Shown piece by piece: positions 16,035 to 24,077 of a DNA stretch of 36,998 nucleotides. Source of the stretch: Parcubacteria group bacterium GW2011_GWA2_47_21 (GTDB lineage: Bacteria; Patescibacteriota; Minisyncoccia; Phycocordibacterales; DSPV01); NCBI GenBank assembly GCA_001000545.1, contig LCOC01000002.1, positions 1 through 36,998 of the forward strand, in the 5' to 3' direction. The first letter of the stretch is position 1. Each line of letters opens with the position of its first letter. The notes beneath the pieces were generated by a model, which saw only the letters and a program-made list of their open reading frames with translations, searched no databases and was not told where the DNA came from. The position numbers were made by a program, and so were the translations under genes.

Positions 16035-16853
16035 TTAGTTTTCCTCTGGCTCTAAAACATCAGATAGAATCTCTCTCCTTTCCACTCCGACAAATCGGAC
16101 TTCGGAAATGCTGACGGAACTTCGGAAATAAATTTTTTGAAAAGTGTCAGTTTCATCGGCCACCACCCTTTCCACAAAACCGTAAATGCCCAAGTTGAAG
16201 CTGGGCATAGTTACCGCATCGCCCTCCGACACGCTAACTCCCTTGGGCAAGCGAGCGAGAAACGCGCCCCCGCCCTGCCCCAAGGCCTCCGCCTGAATAT
16301 TGGCGTCGCCGACAAGTATCGCCGTCTTAACATTAGGCGAGGAAAACAATTTTACTTTGGCGTAAGTTATACCCACTTCCGTTATCTCGCCAATAAGATG
16401 CGCGCCGGCAAAAACCGCCAAATCGCCGACCTCAACGCCTAAGGCCTTGCCGGCGTCAATGATAAATGTGTCATACGGTGAAAACGGCGGCCGCGACAGC
16501 ACGGCAGCGGCAATAGCGACCCTCTCCCCGTCGCGGCCGAGCAACTTCTTTAGCGCGGTATTTTCTTCTTGCAGGGCCTTGAGTGTTTTCAACCGAAGTT
16601 CCGCGTCAATAATTCTTGAGCGAAGCTCGCGGTTAACGCTCAAAACCTCGGCTTTCGAAGAAAACAAACGGGCGGAAGCGGCGCCCGTTAGGCCGTCGCC
16701 CGCCTTCCAGAACGGCTTGGCGACAAACAAAAAAATCGCAGGCAGAAAGGTCGGCAAAACAATGTCTAAGGCGAGAACACCCATGGCGAATAAAGCGAAA
16801 ACGATATACTTGCGCCGTCCGGAAAAATCGCCTCTAAATTTTTGATAATTCAT
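16035..16853 (-). CDS. mreC: rod-shape-determining protein MreC
   Basis: Periplasmic scaffold linking MreB filaments to PBP2. From the ATG at 16853 (272 residues; tandem ATGs at 16856/16853, with AAGG just upstream) there is a short cytoplasmic tail, one membrane helix (about 18-42), a coiled coil (about 65-105; ELRSRIIDAELRLKTLKALQEEN) and the beta-barrel domain (SPYDTFIIDAGKALGVEVGD, GEITEVGITYAKVKLFSSP, TMPSFNLGIYGFVERV). The start lies inside the end of mreB (about 20 bases overlap), implying translational coupling. Confidence 0.93.
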   Translation of the reverse strand: MNYQKFRGDFSGRRKYIVFALFAMGVLALDIVLPTFLPAIFLFVAKPFWKAGDGLTGAASARLFSSKAEVLSVNRELRSRIIDAELRLKTLKALQEENTALKKLLGRDGERVAIAAAVLSRPPFSPYDTFIIDAGKALGVEVGDLAVFAGAHLIGEITEVGITYAKVKLFSSPNVKTAILVGDANIQAEALGQGGGAFLARLPKGVSVSEGDAVTMPSFNLGIYGFVERVVADETDTFQKIYFRSSVSISEVRFVGVERREILSDVLEPEEN

Positions 16854-17895
16854 CATCGCCTTGAACCAAGACATCCTTAAAACGAGGAAAGTCCTCTAAA
16901 ATAATGCCGGTGCCCCGCGCCACCGCCGTCAACGGGTCGTCGGACACATGAATGGCAATCCCGACAAATTCCTCCAAAAGCGCGGGCAGCCCTTTAAGCA
17001 GGGCGCCGCCGCCGGTCAGATATATTCCTCTTTGCATCACATCGGCAACAATTTCCGGCGGCAACTGTTCCAAAACCTCCCTGACTGTTTCCAAAAGAAT
17101 GTCCACCGAAGGGGTCAGGGCTTCTCGCACGTCTGAATCGGTAATGACCGTTTCCCTCGGCAATCCCGTAACCAAATCCCTCCCCTTAATGACCGCTTCC
17201 AAGGGCGCGGGCAGTGGAGTAACGCTGCCGATGAGAATTTTCACGTTTTCCGCCGTATTCTCGCCGATTAAGATTTTAAATTCGCTTCGGACATAGGAAA
17301 TTATATCGCGATTGAAACGGTCGCCGGCAATTTTAATATTTTTAGCGCCCACCACGCCGCCCAAAGATATGATAGCGATATCGGTCGTGCCGCCGCCGAT
17401 GTCAATGACCATATTCCCGATCGGCTCAAAAATCGGCAGTTTAATGCCGATAGCCGCCGCCATGGGCTGTTCCACAATATGCACCTCCCTCGCCCCGATA
17501 TTTTTGCTGACGTCTCTAACCGCCCGCGCCTCAACATTAGTGATGCCGGAAGGCACGCCGACCACCACCCTCGGCCCGAACACAAAATTCCGGCTTTTGG
17601 CGACACTGCCTAAAAGGTAAGCCATCATTTCTTCCGTCACTTCAAAATCCGAAATGACGCCTTCGACCACCGGCTTGACTGCCCTGATGTGCTGCGGAGT
17701 GCGCCCCAACATATCTTTGGCCGTGGCGCCCACCGCCACCACTTGGCCGGTCTTTTGATTCACGGCCACGATAGAAGGCTCGTTTATCACAATGCCCTCG
17801 CCCCGAACATAAACCAAAGTATTAGCCGTTCCCAAATCAACGCCGATGTCGTGGGAGAAAAGCCGGTAAAATTTGTCAAGATATTTGCGAAGCAT
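16834..17895 (-). CDS. mreB: rod-shape-determining actin homologue MreB (first copy)
   Basis: Bacterial actin that forms membrane-attached filaments guiding wall synthesis. The 353-residue product has the nucleotide-binding motifs VDLGTANTLVYV (phosphate 1, about 19-30), DIGGGTTDIAIISLGG (phosphate 2) and LTGGGALLKGLPALL (adenosine). The N-terminal LRKYLDKFYRLF could be an amphipathic membrane-binding helix. It heads the mreB-mreC-mreD-like-mrdA row and overlaps the end of proS by 20 bases. A second mreB lies at 22938-23951. Confidence 0.97.
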   Translation of the reverse strand: MLRKYLDKFYRLFSHDIGVDLGTANTLVYVRGEGIVINEPSIVAVNQKTGQVVAVGATAKDMLGRTPQHIRAVKPVVEGVISDFEVTEEMMAYLLGSVAKSRNFVFGPRVVVGVPSGITNVEARAVRDVSKNIGAREVHIVEQPMAAAIGIKLPIFEPIGNMVIDIGGGTTDIAIISLGGVVGAKNIKIAGDRFNRDIISYVRSEFKILIGENTAENVKILIGSVTPLPAPLEAVIKGRDLVTGLPRETVITDSDVREALTPSVDILLETVREVLEQLPPEIVADVMQRGIYLTGGGALLKGLPALLEEFVGIAIHVSDDPLTAVARGTGIILEDFPRFKDVLVQGDDELSKI

Positions 17896-19141
17896 TTGAT
17901 TTGAGATATTTTAGAAATTGGGACTCGTCTATCATTTCCACTTTGCCGGTCCGGCGATTTTTAATTTCAATTTTCCCCTCCGCAAGCGCCTTCTCGCTCA
18001 CCACAACGCGGCGCGGCAGGCCGATTAAATCGGCGTCGGCGAATTTTTCGCCGGCGCGGGCATCGCGGTCGTCATATAGCACGGACACGCTTTCGGAAGT
18101 TAAATCGCCGTATAATTTGTCGGCTTTGAGCCGAGTCTGCTCGCTTCCGGGCAATGCCAATAAGTGTAAAGCGAAAGGCGCGATGGCGTCCGGCCAGACC
18201 AAACCCGAAGCGTCGGAGCGTATTTCCGCGACGGCGCCGATAAGCCGCCCGGGTCCAATACCGTAACTGCCCATAAAGACCGGCCGGCTCACGCCTTTTT
18301 CATCGGCATAATTCAATCCGAAGGAGTCGGAAAAACGAGTACCTAGGGTAAAAATGTTTCCGACTTCCACCGCCTTTTCCTCTTTGAGGTTCTTTTCGCC
18401 GCAAGACGGACAAACCTTTTGCTCGGCAAAAATTTCGTCGTTCACCGCCACCTTGCACTTGCCGCAAAGCCGAATCAAATCCTCGCCGGCGGAAGCGATG
18501 GTCTGAAACTCGTGCGAGTATTTGCTGAAACTGCCGCCCGAAGCGTAGGTTAAATAAGTGAACTCTCCTATGCCGACTTTTTCAAAAATTCTCTTGTAGG
18601 ACTCTTTCGCCTTTTCGTAAAATTCGGCGTGCTCTTTCTCGTCCTTGGAAAAAGAATACAAATCCTTCATTAAAAACTCGCGCGTTCTAAGTATGCCGCT
18701 TTTAGCCCTTTTTTCATTGCGAAACTTCGTCTGAAATTGATACACGTAACGAGGCAAATCGCGGAAAGAATTGATTTGGTCTTTGGCGATTCTGGTGAGC
18801 GGCTCTTCATGAGTGAAACTAAGACCGAGCTCGCTCTTGTTTTTTAGTGCCGTTTTAAACCAAATGTCCACCGCGCGGTCGTCAAAACGGCCTGTCTTTT
18901 CCCAAACGCTTCTGTCTTGAAGAGCGGAAAGGAAAACTTCCTGCCCGCCGAGAGCGTTCATTTCTTTTCTGATGAGTTCCACCACTTTATTAAGGACCAG
19001 AAGGCCGAGCGGCAAAAAAGAATACACGCCGGCCATTTCTTTATAAATAAAACCGGCCCGAATAAGAAGCTTCGCGTTTCTGGCCTCTTCGTCCTTTGGC
19101 GCTTCGCGGCGGGTCTTGGTGAAAAGGGTGGATTGGAGCAT
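17876..19141 (-). CDS. proS: prolyl-tRNA synthetase, short form without editing domain
   Basis: Class II synthetase charging tRNA-Pro. The 421-residue product shows the N-terminal segment RAGFIYKEMAGVYSFLPLGL, motif 2 FRNEKRAKSGILRTREFLMKD, motif 3 GSYGIGPGRLIGAVAE and a C-terminal anticodon-binding domain. The standard bacterial type has an editing domain of about 180 residues between motifs 2 and 3 (total about 570). Here only a short zinc-ribbon-like segment remains (LCGKC ... VCPSCGEKN) before the VGNIFTLGTRFSD block. In cis clearance of Ala-tRNA-Pro is therefore not expected. Confidence 0.95.
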   Translation of the reverse strand: MLQSTLFTKTRREAPKDEEARNAKLLIRAGFIYKEMAGVYSFLPLGLLVLNKVVELIRKEMNALGGQEVFLSALQDRSVWEKTGRFDDRAVDIWFKTALKNKSELGLSFTHEEPLTRIAKDQINSFRDLPRYVYQFQTKFRNEKRAKSGILRTREFLMKDLYSFSKDEKEHAEFYEKAKESYKRIFEKVGIGEFTYLTYASGGSFSKYSHEFQTIASAGEDLIRLCGKCKVAVNDEIFAEQKVCPSCGEKNLKEEKAVEVGNIFTLGTRFSDSFGLNYADEKGVSRPVFMGSYGIGPGRLIGAVAEIRSDASGLVWPDAIAPFALHLLALPGSEQTRLKADKLYGDLTSESVSVLYDDRDARAGEKFADADLIGLPRRVVVSEKALAEGKIEIKNRRTGKVEMIDESQFLKYLKSNASQIS

Positions 19142-19142
19142 A

Positions 19143-19190
19143 ACAAAAAATTAAAAACTAAAAACGAAAAACGCAAAATTAAAGCAAAAG
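19143..19190. repeat. A-rich arm of the AT-rich intergenic repeat
   Basis: Only the A-rich half is evident (AAAATTAAAAACTAAAAACG, AAAAACGCAAAATTAAAG). The matching T-rich arm is missing in the spacer to the plus-strand gene at 19292. Confidence 0.4.
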
Positions 19191-19291
19191 ACCGACACGG
19201 TTATCATACAAGAAAACGGGAAGTGGCGCGAATTTGCTAAATTTTATTTTTGATGTTAATGTAAATAACGGAAAAAACCCCGACACCCTTT

Positions 19292-19726
19292 ATGCCCTGG
19301 AAAAGAAGAAAATACGAGCATCACCCTCACACCCCGACATATGTCATTGAAAAGGATCTCGCTGATTCTAGATTGGAAAACAATGTCTACTTGACAGCCA
19401 ATATCGTCAGAGAGCTCCGTCAAAGAGGCGAAAACGTTTCCCTGACAAAGGAAGAACAAAAAATGTTGATCGGCTGGTTGCGCCGCGCTCGGCACGGTAA
19501 AAAACCATTGGCCATGTGGTTGCCACGCGGTTATCAGGTCGTCCGCTTGCTCTGCGTATTAAAAATACTGAATCCGCGGAGAAAAATTATCGCTTCAACA
19601 TCAGATAAACGATTATTTTCACTGGCCGAAGCTCATTACACAAAACGGATGAAGACGGGCGACATTCACGCTTCGGCCCAGCTCCAATCGCTCTACCACT
19701 CACTCCGATTTTTGGGCTTGCGCTAA
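19292..19726 (+). CDS. hypothetical protein, basic, 144 residues
   Basis: Not recognised. A soluble, strongly basic protein (many Arg/Lys/His) predicted to be mostly helical, with MPWKRRKYEHHPHTP at the start, a conserved-looking core LTANIVRELRQRGENVSLTKEEQKMLIGWLRR and KTGDIHASAQLQSLYHSLRF near the end. No membrane segment or cysteine cluster. It is the only plus-strand gene inside a 13-kb minus-strand block, has its own strong terminator, and shares neither operon with its neighbours. Nucleic-acid binding is possible from charge alone. Confidence 0.65.
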   Translation: MPWKRRKYEHHPHTPTYVIEKDLADSRLENNVYLTANIVRELRQRGENVSLTKEEQKMLIGWLRRARHGKKPLAMWLPRGYQVVRLLCVLKILNPRRKIIASTSDKRLFSLAEAHYTKRMKTGDIHASAQLQSLYHSLRFLGLR

Positions 19727-19735
19727 AAGCGCGCC

Positions 19736-19778
19736 GCCGCCGAAGGTTTTTTGTTTTGAACAAAAAACCTTCGGCGGC
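19736..19778. terminator. bidirectional intrinsic terminator
   Basis: Perfect 20-bp stem (left arm 19736-19755, right arm 19759-19778) with a 3-base TTG loop. T-tracts inside each arm and TTTCATTTTT to the right make it usable from both sides. It separates two convergent unknown genes. Confidence 0.85.
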
Positions 19779-19780
19779 TT

Positions 19781-20140
19781 TCATTTTTCCGCAAGCGAGC
19801 GATGATTATACAAAGCGTCAGAGATTTCCTCTAGGGCCGCATCTTCGTCCGGTGTAAAATTCTTCGCTTTAAGTTCCGTTATTTTAAGCGTCCCCAATCG
19901 CGTAAGGCGTTTTATCAAATCAGGCCGGCTTTTACGAACTTCATCAAACAAATCGGAGAAAGAGCGGGCTTCTTTTTCCACCCATTCAAATTCTTTCCGG
20001 CTCCGGTTTTCCGGCGTAAAACCAAGATATCTGTTTATCAGAACGGCCTGAATTTTGTTTCTAAGGACACGCTCTTCATCGCCAAGCGCTTCCGCTTCTT
20101 TCCATTCATTATTTTCTTTTGGTTGTTCAAGATTTGTCAT
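19781..20140 (-). CDS. hypothetical protein, acidic helical, 119 residues
   Basis: Not recognised. Highly charged and helical throughout, beginning MTNLEQPKENNEWKEAEAL and ending ALEEISDALYNHRSLAEK. No membrane segment, cysteine or known motif. It is the last gene of a minus-strand row beginning with murA, separated from rseP by an AT-rich palindromic spacer, and ends at a shared bidirectional terminator. Confidence 0.6.
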   Translation of the reverse strand: MTNLEQPKENNEWKEAEALGDEERVLRNKIQAVLINRYLGFTPENRSRKEFEWVEKEARSFSDLFDEVRKSRPDLIKRLTRLGTLKITELKAKNFTPDEDAALEEISDALYNHRSLAEK

Positions 20141-20246
20141 AAAGTAAACTAAAAGCGAAAAATTGAAAGCTAAAATGCAAAAGGGAAAACAATAATTTTT
20201 TGTGTTTTAAGCTTTCGTTTTACGCTTTTCATTTTACATTTTAATT
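20141..20246. repeat. AT-rich intergenic palindrome
   Basis: A-rich arm (AAACTAAAAGCGAAAAATTG) and T-rich arm (CGTTTTACGCTTTTCATTTT, ACATTTTAATTT), well matched to each other. Confidence 0.65.
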
Positions 20247-20248
20247 TG

Positions 20249-21343
20249 TTAGAACAACCTAATTATATCCCGATAAGTCACGACCACCATCAAAGCGAGA
20301 AGCAAGGCAAAACCCAAGGAATTGAGAGCGTTGGCGATTCTGGCGGGAATGCGCCTTCTTGAAACCGACTCAATCAAGACAAACAAAAGACGCCCCCCAT
20401 CCAGCGCCGGCAAAGGCAGAAGATTTAAAATCGCCAAATTGACAGAGATGAACGCGGTAAAAGAAATAAGATAAGAAAGCCCCAGTTTCCTCGCTTCGCC
20501 TACCAGACCGGCAATGCCAACCGGCCCCGTCAAATCAGAAATGGAGGTCTCGCCGACGAAAAGGCCTTTTAGAAAAAAATAAAAACCGACGCTTGTGCCT
20601 TTGGCTAAATTTAAAGTCGTCCTCGCCCCTTCCAAAAACGCGGGGATGAGCGGTAATTTCAAAATCCCCGCCTCCGTCATGCCAATGCCAATCATTGGCA
20701 CCCGCTGTCCCGGAAGGACTTCCGGCGCGACAGCCAACTCCAATTCATTATTTAAGCGAGAGACCTTAATCGCTAAACTCTTTCCTTCTCTTTCTTCAAT
20801 AAAGCGAGCGATGACCTCCGGTTTGTTTTCTTCGAGAAAAAGCCCGCCTTCGGCGACAGAAACAATCGCATCGCCTCCCTTAAGGCCGGCTTTGGCCGCC
20901 GGCGAGTCGGGCGCCACAAAGGTGATAATGGTCTTAACATCTGAAAAATTTTCCGCTCCGAGCCGCTCGTTAATAGACGCCGGCATTCCTCTCAAAAACC
21001 CAAACCCGAGCAGGAGCCAGGCGAATAAAAAGTTAGCGGCGACGCCGGCAACGAGCACGGCGGCTTGGACGGCGCGATTCTTATTTACGAAACTCCGCTT
21101 GCTGTCCGGTCCGGATACCGCTTCATCCGTAATTCTCTCGCCGAAAATTTTCACATAGCCGCCGAAAGGAATAAGGTTGAAGGAATACAAGGTCTCTCCT
21201 CGCTTTTTGCTCCAAAGCCGCGGTGGAAAACCGAAACCGAATTCGTCCACCCTAATATCCGCTTTTTTGGCAACAAAAAAATGCCCGAACTCGTGGACTA
21301 AAATCAAAGCGGCAAGAATTATGAGGAAGGTAATTAGAGTCAT
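20249..21343 (-). CDS. rseP: site-2 zinc metalloprotease RseP (M50 family)
   Basis: Intramembrane protease that cleaves membrane-bound regulators and remnant signal peptides. The 364-residue product has HEFGH (17-21) in the first membrane helix with VAKKADIRVDEFGFGFPPRL after it, a PDZ domain (about 130-205; DSPAAKAGLKGGDAIVSV), and the third-helix motif NLLPLPALDGGRLLF carrying the Asp zinc ligand. No anti-sigma or sigma factor gene is in the window, so the substrate is unknown. Neighbour of frr, as in many bacteria. Confidence 0.95.
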   Translation of the reverse strand: MTLITFLIILAALILVHEFGHFFVAKKADIRVDEFGFGFPPRLWSKKRGETLYSFNLIPFGGYVKIFGERITDEAVSGPDSKRSFVNKNRAVQAAVLVAGVAANFLFAWLLLGFGFLRGMPASINERLGAENFSDVKTIITFVAPDSPAAKAGLKGGDAIVSVAEGGLFLEENKPEVIARFIEEREGKSLAIKVSRLNNELELAVAPEVLPGQRVPMIGIGMTEAGILKLPLIPAFLEGARTTLNLAKGTSVGFYFFLKGLFVGETSISDLTGPVGIAGLVGEARKLGLSYLISFTAFISVNLAILNLLPLPALDGGRLLFVLIESVSRRRIPARIANALNSLGFALLLALMVVVTYRDIIRLF

Positions 21344-21431
21344 CTACAATTCAAAATTAAAAGTGAAAAATGGCAATGCAAAATTTTAAACAAGATTTAG
21401 TTTTTAATTTTTCGTTTTAAGTTTTGCGTTT
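21344..21431. repeat. AT-rich intergenic palindrome
   Basis: A-rich arm (TTCAAAATTAAAAGTGAAAA, AATGCAAAATTTTAAA) and T-rich arm (TTTAATTTTTCGTTTTAAGT, TTTGCGTTTAATTT). Confidence 0.6.
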
Positions 21432-21978
21432 AATTTGATATTTCTTTTTCTTTAGCTGCGTATAAGGATTCCAATTTGCCATTGGCTTCATCAACGATTT
21501 TTTGCATCTCATTTTTAAGGCGGAATTTGTCATCCTCGCTTATCTGTTTCTCCCGCTCCTTGTTTTGAATATCCTGCCAAACATCGTCTCTAGCGCTCCG
21601 AAGGCGTATCCGAGCGCTCTCTAATTTCTCTTTGGCGACTTTAACAAGCGCCGTCCGCCGTTCGCTGGTAAGTTCTGGAAAAAAAATTCTGATGCCTTTG
21701 TCGTCCATCGCTACCGAAAGCCCCAAGCCGGAATTGGCGACGGCCTTTTCAATATTCTTGCCCTGCGCCGCATCCCAAGGAATTAGGCGGAGCGTCCTGA
21801 CATCTTCAACGCTGACAGAGGCCAGTTCGCGGATGCCCATTTTCGCGCCGTAGCTTTCAACAACGACATTGTCCAAAATCGCCGGCAGGGCTCGGCCAGT
21901 CCGGAGCGTTGAGAACTCTTTAACAAGCCATTCCTCAATTTCCTTTGACTTGGTCTTTAGAGAAGAAAAATTGTACAT
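21430..21978 (-). CDS. frr: ribosome recycling factor
   Basis: Splits post-termination ribosomes with EF-G. The 182-residue product from the ATG at 21978 is chosen because the family begins right there; the 13 upstream residues of the longer frame lie in the AT-rich repeat. Recognisable are LKTKSKEIEEWLVKEFSTLRTGRA, ILDNVVVESYG, LRLIPWDAAQGKNIEKAV, the FPELTSERRTALVKVAKEK block and a helical C-terminus. Full family length. Confidence 0.95.
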   Translation of the reverse strand: MYNFSSLKTKSKEIEEWLVKEFSTLRTGRALPAILDNVVVESYGAKMGIRELASVSVEDVRTLRLIPWDAAQGKNIEKAVANSGLGLSVAMDDKGIRIFFPELTSERRTALVKVAKEKLESARIRLRSARDDVWQDIQNKEREKQISEDDKFRLKNEMQKIVDEANGKLESLYAAKEKEISN

Positions 21979-21980
21979 AA

Positions 21981-22158
21981 TAAATTCAAAGCTTAAAGCG
22001 GAAAATTCAAAACTCAAATAAGAAACAGAAAAAATCCAGTGGCCAAATAATTTTGTTGTTTGGTTTGTTTTTAATAGTTTATAGTAAAAAATATAAAATA
22101 CAAATTCATTTTTTGTTTTAAATTATTGTTTTGCGCTTTACGCTTTATGTTTTACGTT
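21981..22158. repeat. AT-rich intergenic palindrome (long)
   Basis: A-rich arm (AATTCAAAGCTTAAAGCGGA, AAATTCAAAACTCAAATAAG) and T-rich arm (TTTTAAATTATTGTTTTGCG, CTTTACGCTTTATGTTTTAC). The longest of the AT-rich spacers. Confidence 0.6.
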
Positions 22159-22832
22159 TTCGGCGGCAATACCAGCGCAATGTGCTCCAAAATTATCTTC
22201 ACGGCCGGAGAACGACCGAAAATCAGGCGTTTGGCCTTCACCACTTCTTCTAAAGCCGCCGGAACGCCTCGGGATGACTTATTTCGGTACAAACGCCGTT
22301 CAACGCGCTCCAAAAACGACAGGACTTCGGCTTTGCTTTTTTCTTCATCGGTAACGGAGTCAGCAAGTTTTTTAGAGATTCTTAAGCGCCCGGCGAGCGG
22401 CGCTTTAAGAAATTTTTCGGCTGCGCTTGCTTCATCTGGTTTCTCACCGTTTACCCCGAGGAGTTTTACGAACATTAGGCGCGATTTAAGCGTCGGCAGA
22501 AAAATAACAGCCGAAGGGGCGATAAGGAAAAAATTGGTGTGAGCCGCTGGCTCCTCAAAAAGTTTAAGAAGGGAATTTTGCGCTTCGCGGGTAATGAAAT
22601 TAAAAGCAATCACAAACACCCGCCGCTCGCCGAACGGCTTTTTAATCGCCATGTCGGAAATCATCCGTCCGTCATCTATGGCGAAGGTATCGTATTCTAA
22701 AAACAAAACATCGGGATTGCCGACGATTTTTATTTTTAGTTCATGGCCGATAAAATTCTTCACGCTCGCCATTGCTTCCGTCCTATCCCCTTCCACGCAA
22801 TAAGCATGGTGAAGTTTCTCCTTTGGAAACAT
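22152..22832 (-). CDS. DNA polymerase III delta-prime-like clamp-loader subunit
   Basis: A 226-residue protein matching the AAA+ fold of clamp-loader delta-prime: ALVHAY-like start (KLHHAYCVEG), the sensor region ITREAQNSLLKLFEEP (the usual NALLKxLEEP block) and LPTLKSRL (SRC-like motif). The Walker A loop is absent: the corresponding segment reads VEGDRTEAMAS, as expected for a non-ATP-binding delta-prime. It is shorter than the E. coli subunit (334). Start codon six bases after TACAAT. Upstream of frr in the same direction. Confidence 0.75.
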   Translation of the reverse strand: MFPKEKLHHAYCVEGDRTEAMASVKNFIGHELKIKIVGNPDVLFLEYDTFAIDDGRMISDMAIKKPFGERRVFVIAFNFITREAQNSLLKLFEEPAAHTNFFLIAPSAVIFLPTLKSRLMFVKLLGVNGEKPDEASAAEKFLKAPLAGRLRISKKLADSVTDEEKSKAEVLSFLERVERRLYRNKSSRGVPAALEEVVKAKRLIFGRSPAVKIILEHIALVLPPKT

Positions 22833-22838
22833 AGAATA

Positions 22839-22844
22839 ATTGTA
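22839..22844 (-). promoter_or_regulatory. -10 box, leaderless arrangement (delta-prime-like gene)
   Basis: TACAAT on the minus strand followed by TATTCT and the ATG at 22832. Confidence 0.4.
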
Positions 22845-22937
22845 GCACTAAATGCGAAGCACTCGCTTTTTTACACCCAATGCCTTTTGTTTGAAAATTA
22901 TGTAATTGAAAATTAATTGAAAATTGAAAATTTCAAA

Positions 22938-23951
22938 TCATCTTTTCGCAATAATGCTTCTCTTGTAAGTATCCAAATGCTCCAGCGCGATACCGGTTCC
23001 CAGAGCGACGCAGTACAAAGGGTCCTTGGCCAAAACGGCCTTGACGCCTAGCCGGCGAAAAACCAATTCGGGGAAATTGCGAAGCAGAGACGAACCGCCG
23101 GTCATCACGATGCCTCTGTCTATAATATCGGCGGAAAGTTCCGGCGGCGTTTCTTGCAGGACGTCTTTCATGGCTTTAATCATCTCGCGCAGTTCCTTGC
23201 CGGTCGCCTTAACGATATCGTTGCTTCTAATTTCCGCCGTGCGCGGAAGCCCCGTAATAAAATCCCGCCCCCTCACGGCCATCACCAATTCTTCTTCAAG
23301 CGGCACTGCCGAACCGATTTTTATTTTTATATCTTCCGCCATTTTATCGCCGATAATCAGGTTAAAGGTCTTCTTGACATAATCGGCAATGGCGCTATCC
23401 AACCGATTGCCCGCGCACTTCACCGAAGTGGAAGCAACAATGCCGCCCAAAGAAATCACGGCGATGTCGGTCGTGCCGCCACCGATGTCAACCACCATAT
23501 AGCCGAAGGGCTCGTAAATCGGAATGCCGGCGCCGATGGCGGCCAGAATCGGTTCTTTGACGACATAAGCGTTTTTCGCTCCGGCTTTTACCGCCGCTTC
23601 AATGACCGCCCGCCGTTCCGTTGAGGTAATGCCTGCCGGCACGGAAATCAAAACATCCGGCTTCCAAATGTTCCATTTGCCAAGCGCTTTCCTGATAAAG
23701 TAGCGGAGCATCGCTTCGGTAATGCGGTAATCGGCAATGACGCCGTCCCGCATCGGCCGATAAGCAGTAATGTTGTCCGGCGTCTTCCCCACCATTCTTT
23801 TCGCTTCCAAACCGACAGCTAAAATTTTCCGGTCTGATTCGGAAACCGCCACCACCGACGGCTCGTTTAAGACAACGCCTTTGCCCGGCACAAACACCAA
23901 AGTGTTCGCCGTGCCGAGGTCAATGCCAAGTTTGGGAGAGAAAAAAAGCAT
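22938..23951 (-). CDS. mreB: MreB/Mbl-type actin homologue (second copy)
   Basis: A 337-residue bacterial actin with IDLGTANTLVFV (about 9-20), DIGGGTTDIAVISLGG and MTGGSSLLRNFPELV. It lacks the longer N-terminal helix of the first MreB at 16834 and begins MLFFSPKLGIDLG, a short hydrophobic start that could still bind membrane. It stands next to murA rather than mreC, so it may be a paralogous filament (as Mbl and MreBH are in Bacillus) working with the first copy. Confidence 0.95.
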   Translation of the reverse strand: MLFFSPKLGIDLGTANTLVFVPGKGVVLNEPSVVAVSESDRKILAVGLEAKRMVGKTPDNITAYRPMRDGVIADYRITEAMLRYFIRKALGKWNIWKPDVLISVPAGITSTERRAVIEAAVKAGAKNAYVVKEPILAAIGAGIPIYEPFGYMVVDIGGGTTDIAVISLGGIVASTSVKCAGNRLDSAIADYVKKTFNLIIGDKMAEDIKIKIGSAVPLEEELVMAVRGRDFITGLPRTAEIRSNDIVKATGKELREMIKAMKDVLQETPPELSADIIDRGIVMTGGSSLLRNFPELVFRRLGVKAVLAKDPLYCVALGTGIALEHLDTYKRSIIAKR

Positions 23952-23952
23952 A

Positions 23953-24077
23953 ATGAAAATTAAAAACTAAAAGCGAAAAAATGAAAACTAAAATTCAAAA
24001 AAGGAAAGATTAAGAAACTTGATATTTTTTATTTTATAGTGTCGTTTTGCGCTTTTCGTTTTGAATTTTACGTTTCA
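23953..24077. repeat. AT-rich intergenic palindrome
   Basis: A-rich arm (AAAATTAAAAACTAAAAGCG, AAAACTAAAATTCAAAA) and T-rich arm (TTTTGCGCTTTTCGTTTTGA, ATTTTACGTTT). One of the clearest copies. Confidence 0.7.

Noticed and set aside
20595-21158. Plus-strand frame of 187 residues opposite rseP
   Set aside because: Antisense shadow of RseP, with its conserved zinc motif and PDZ domain on the other strand.
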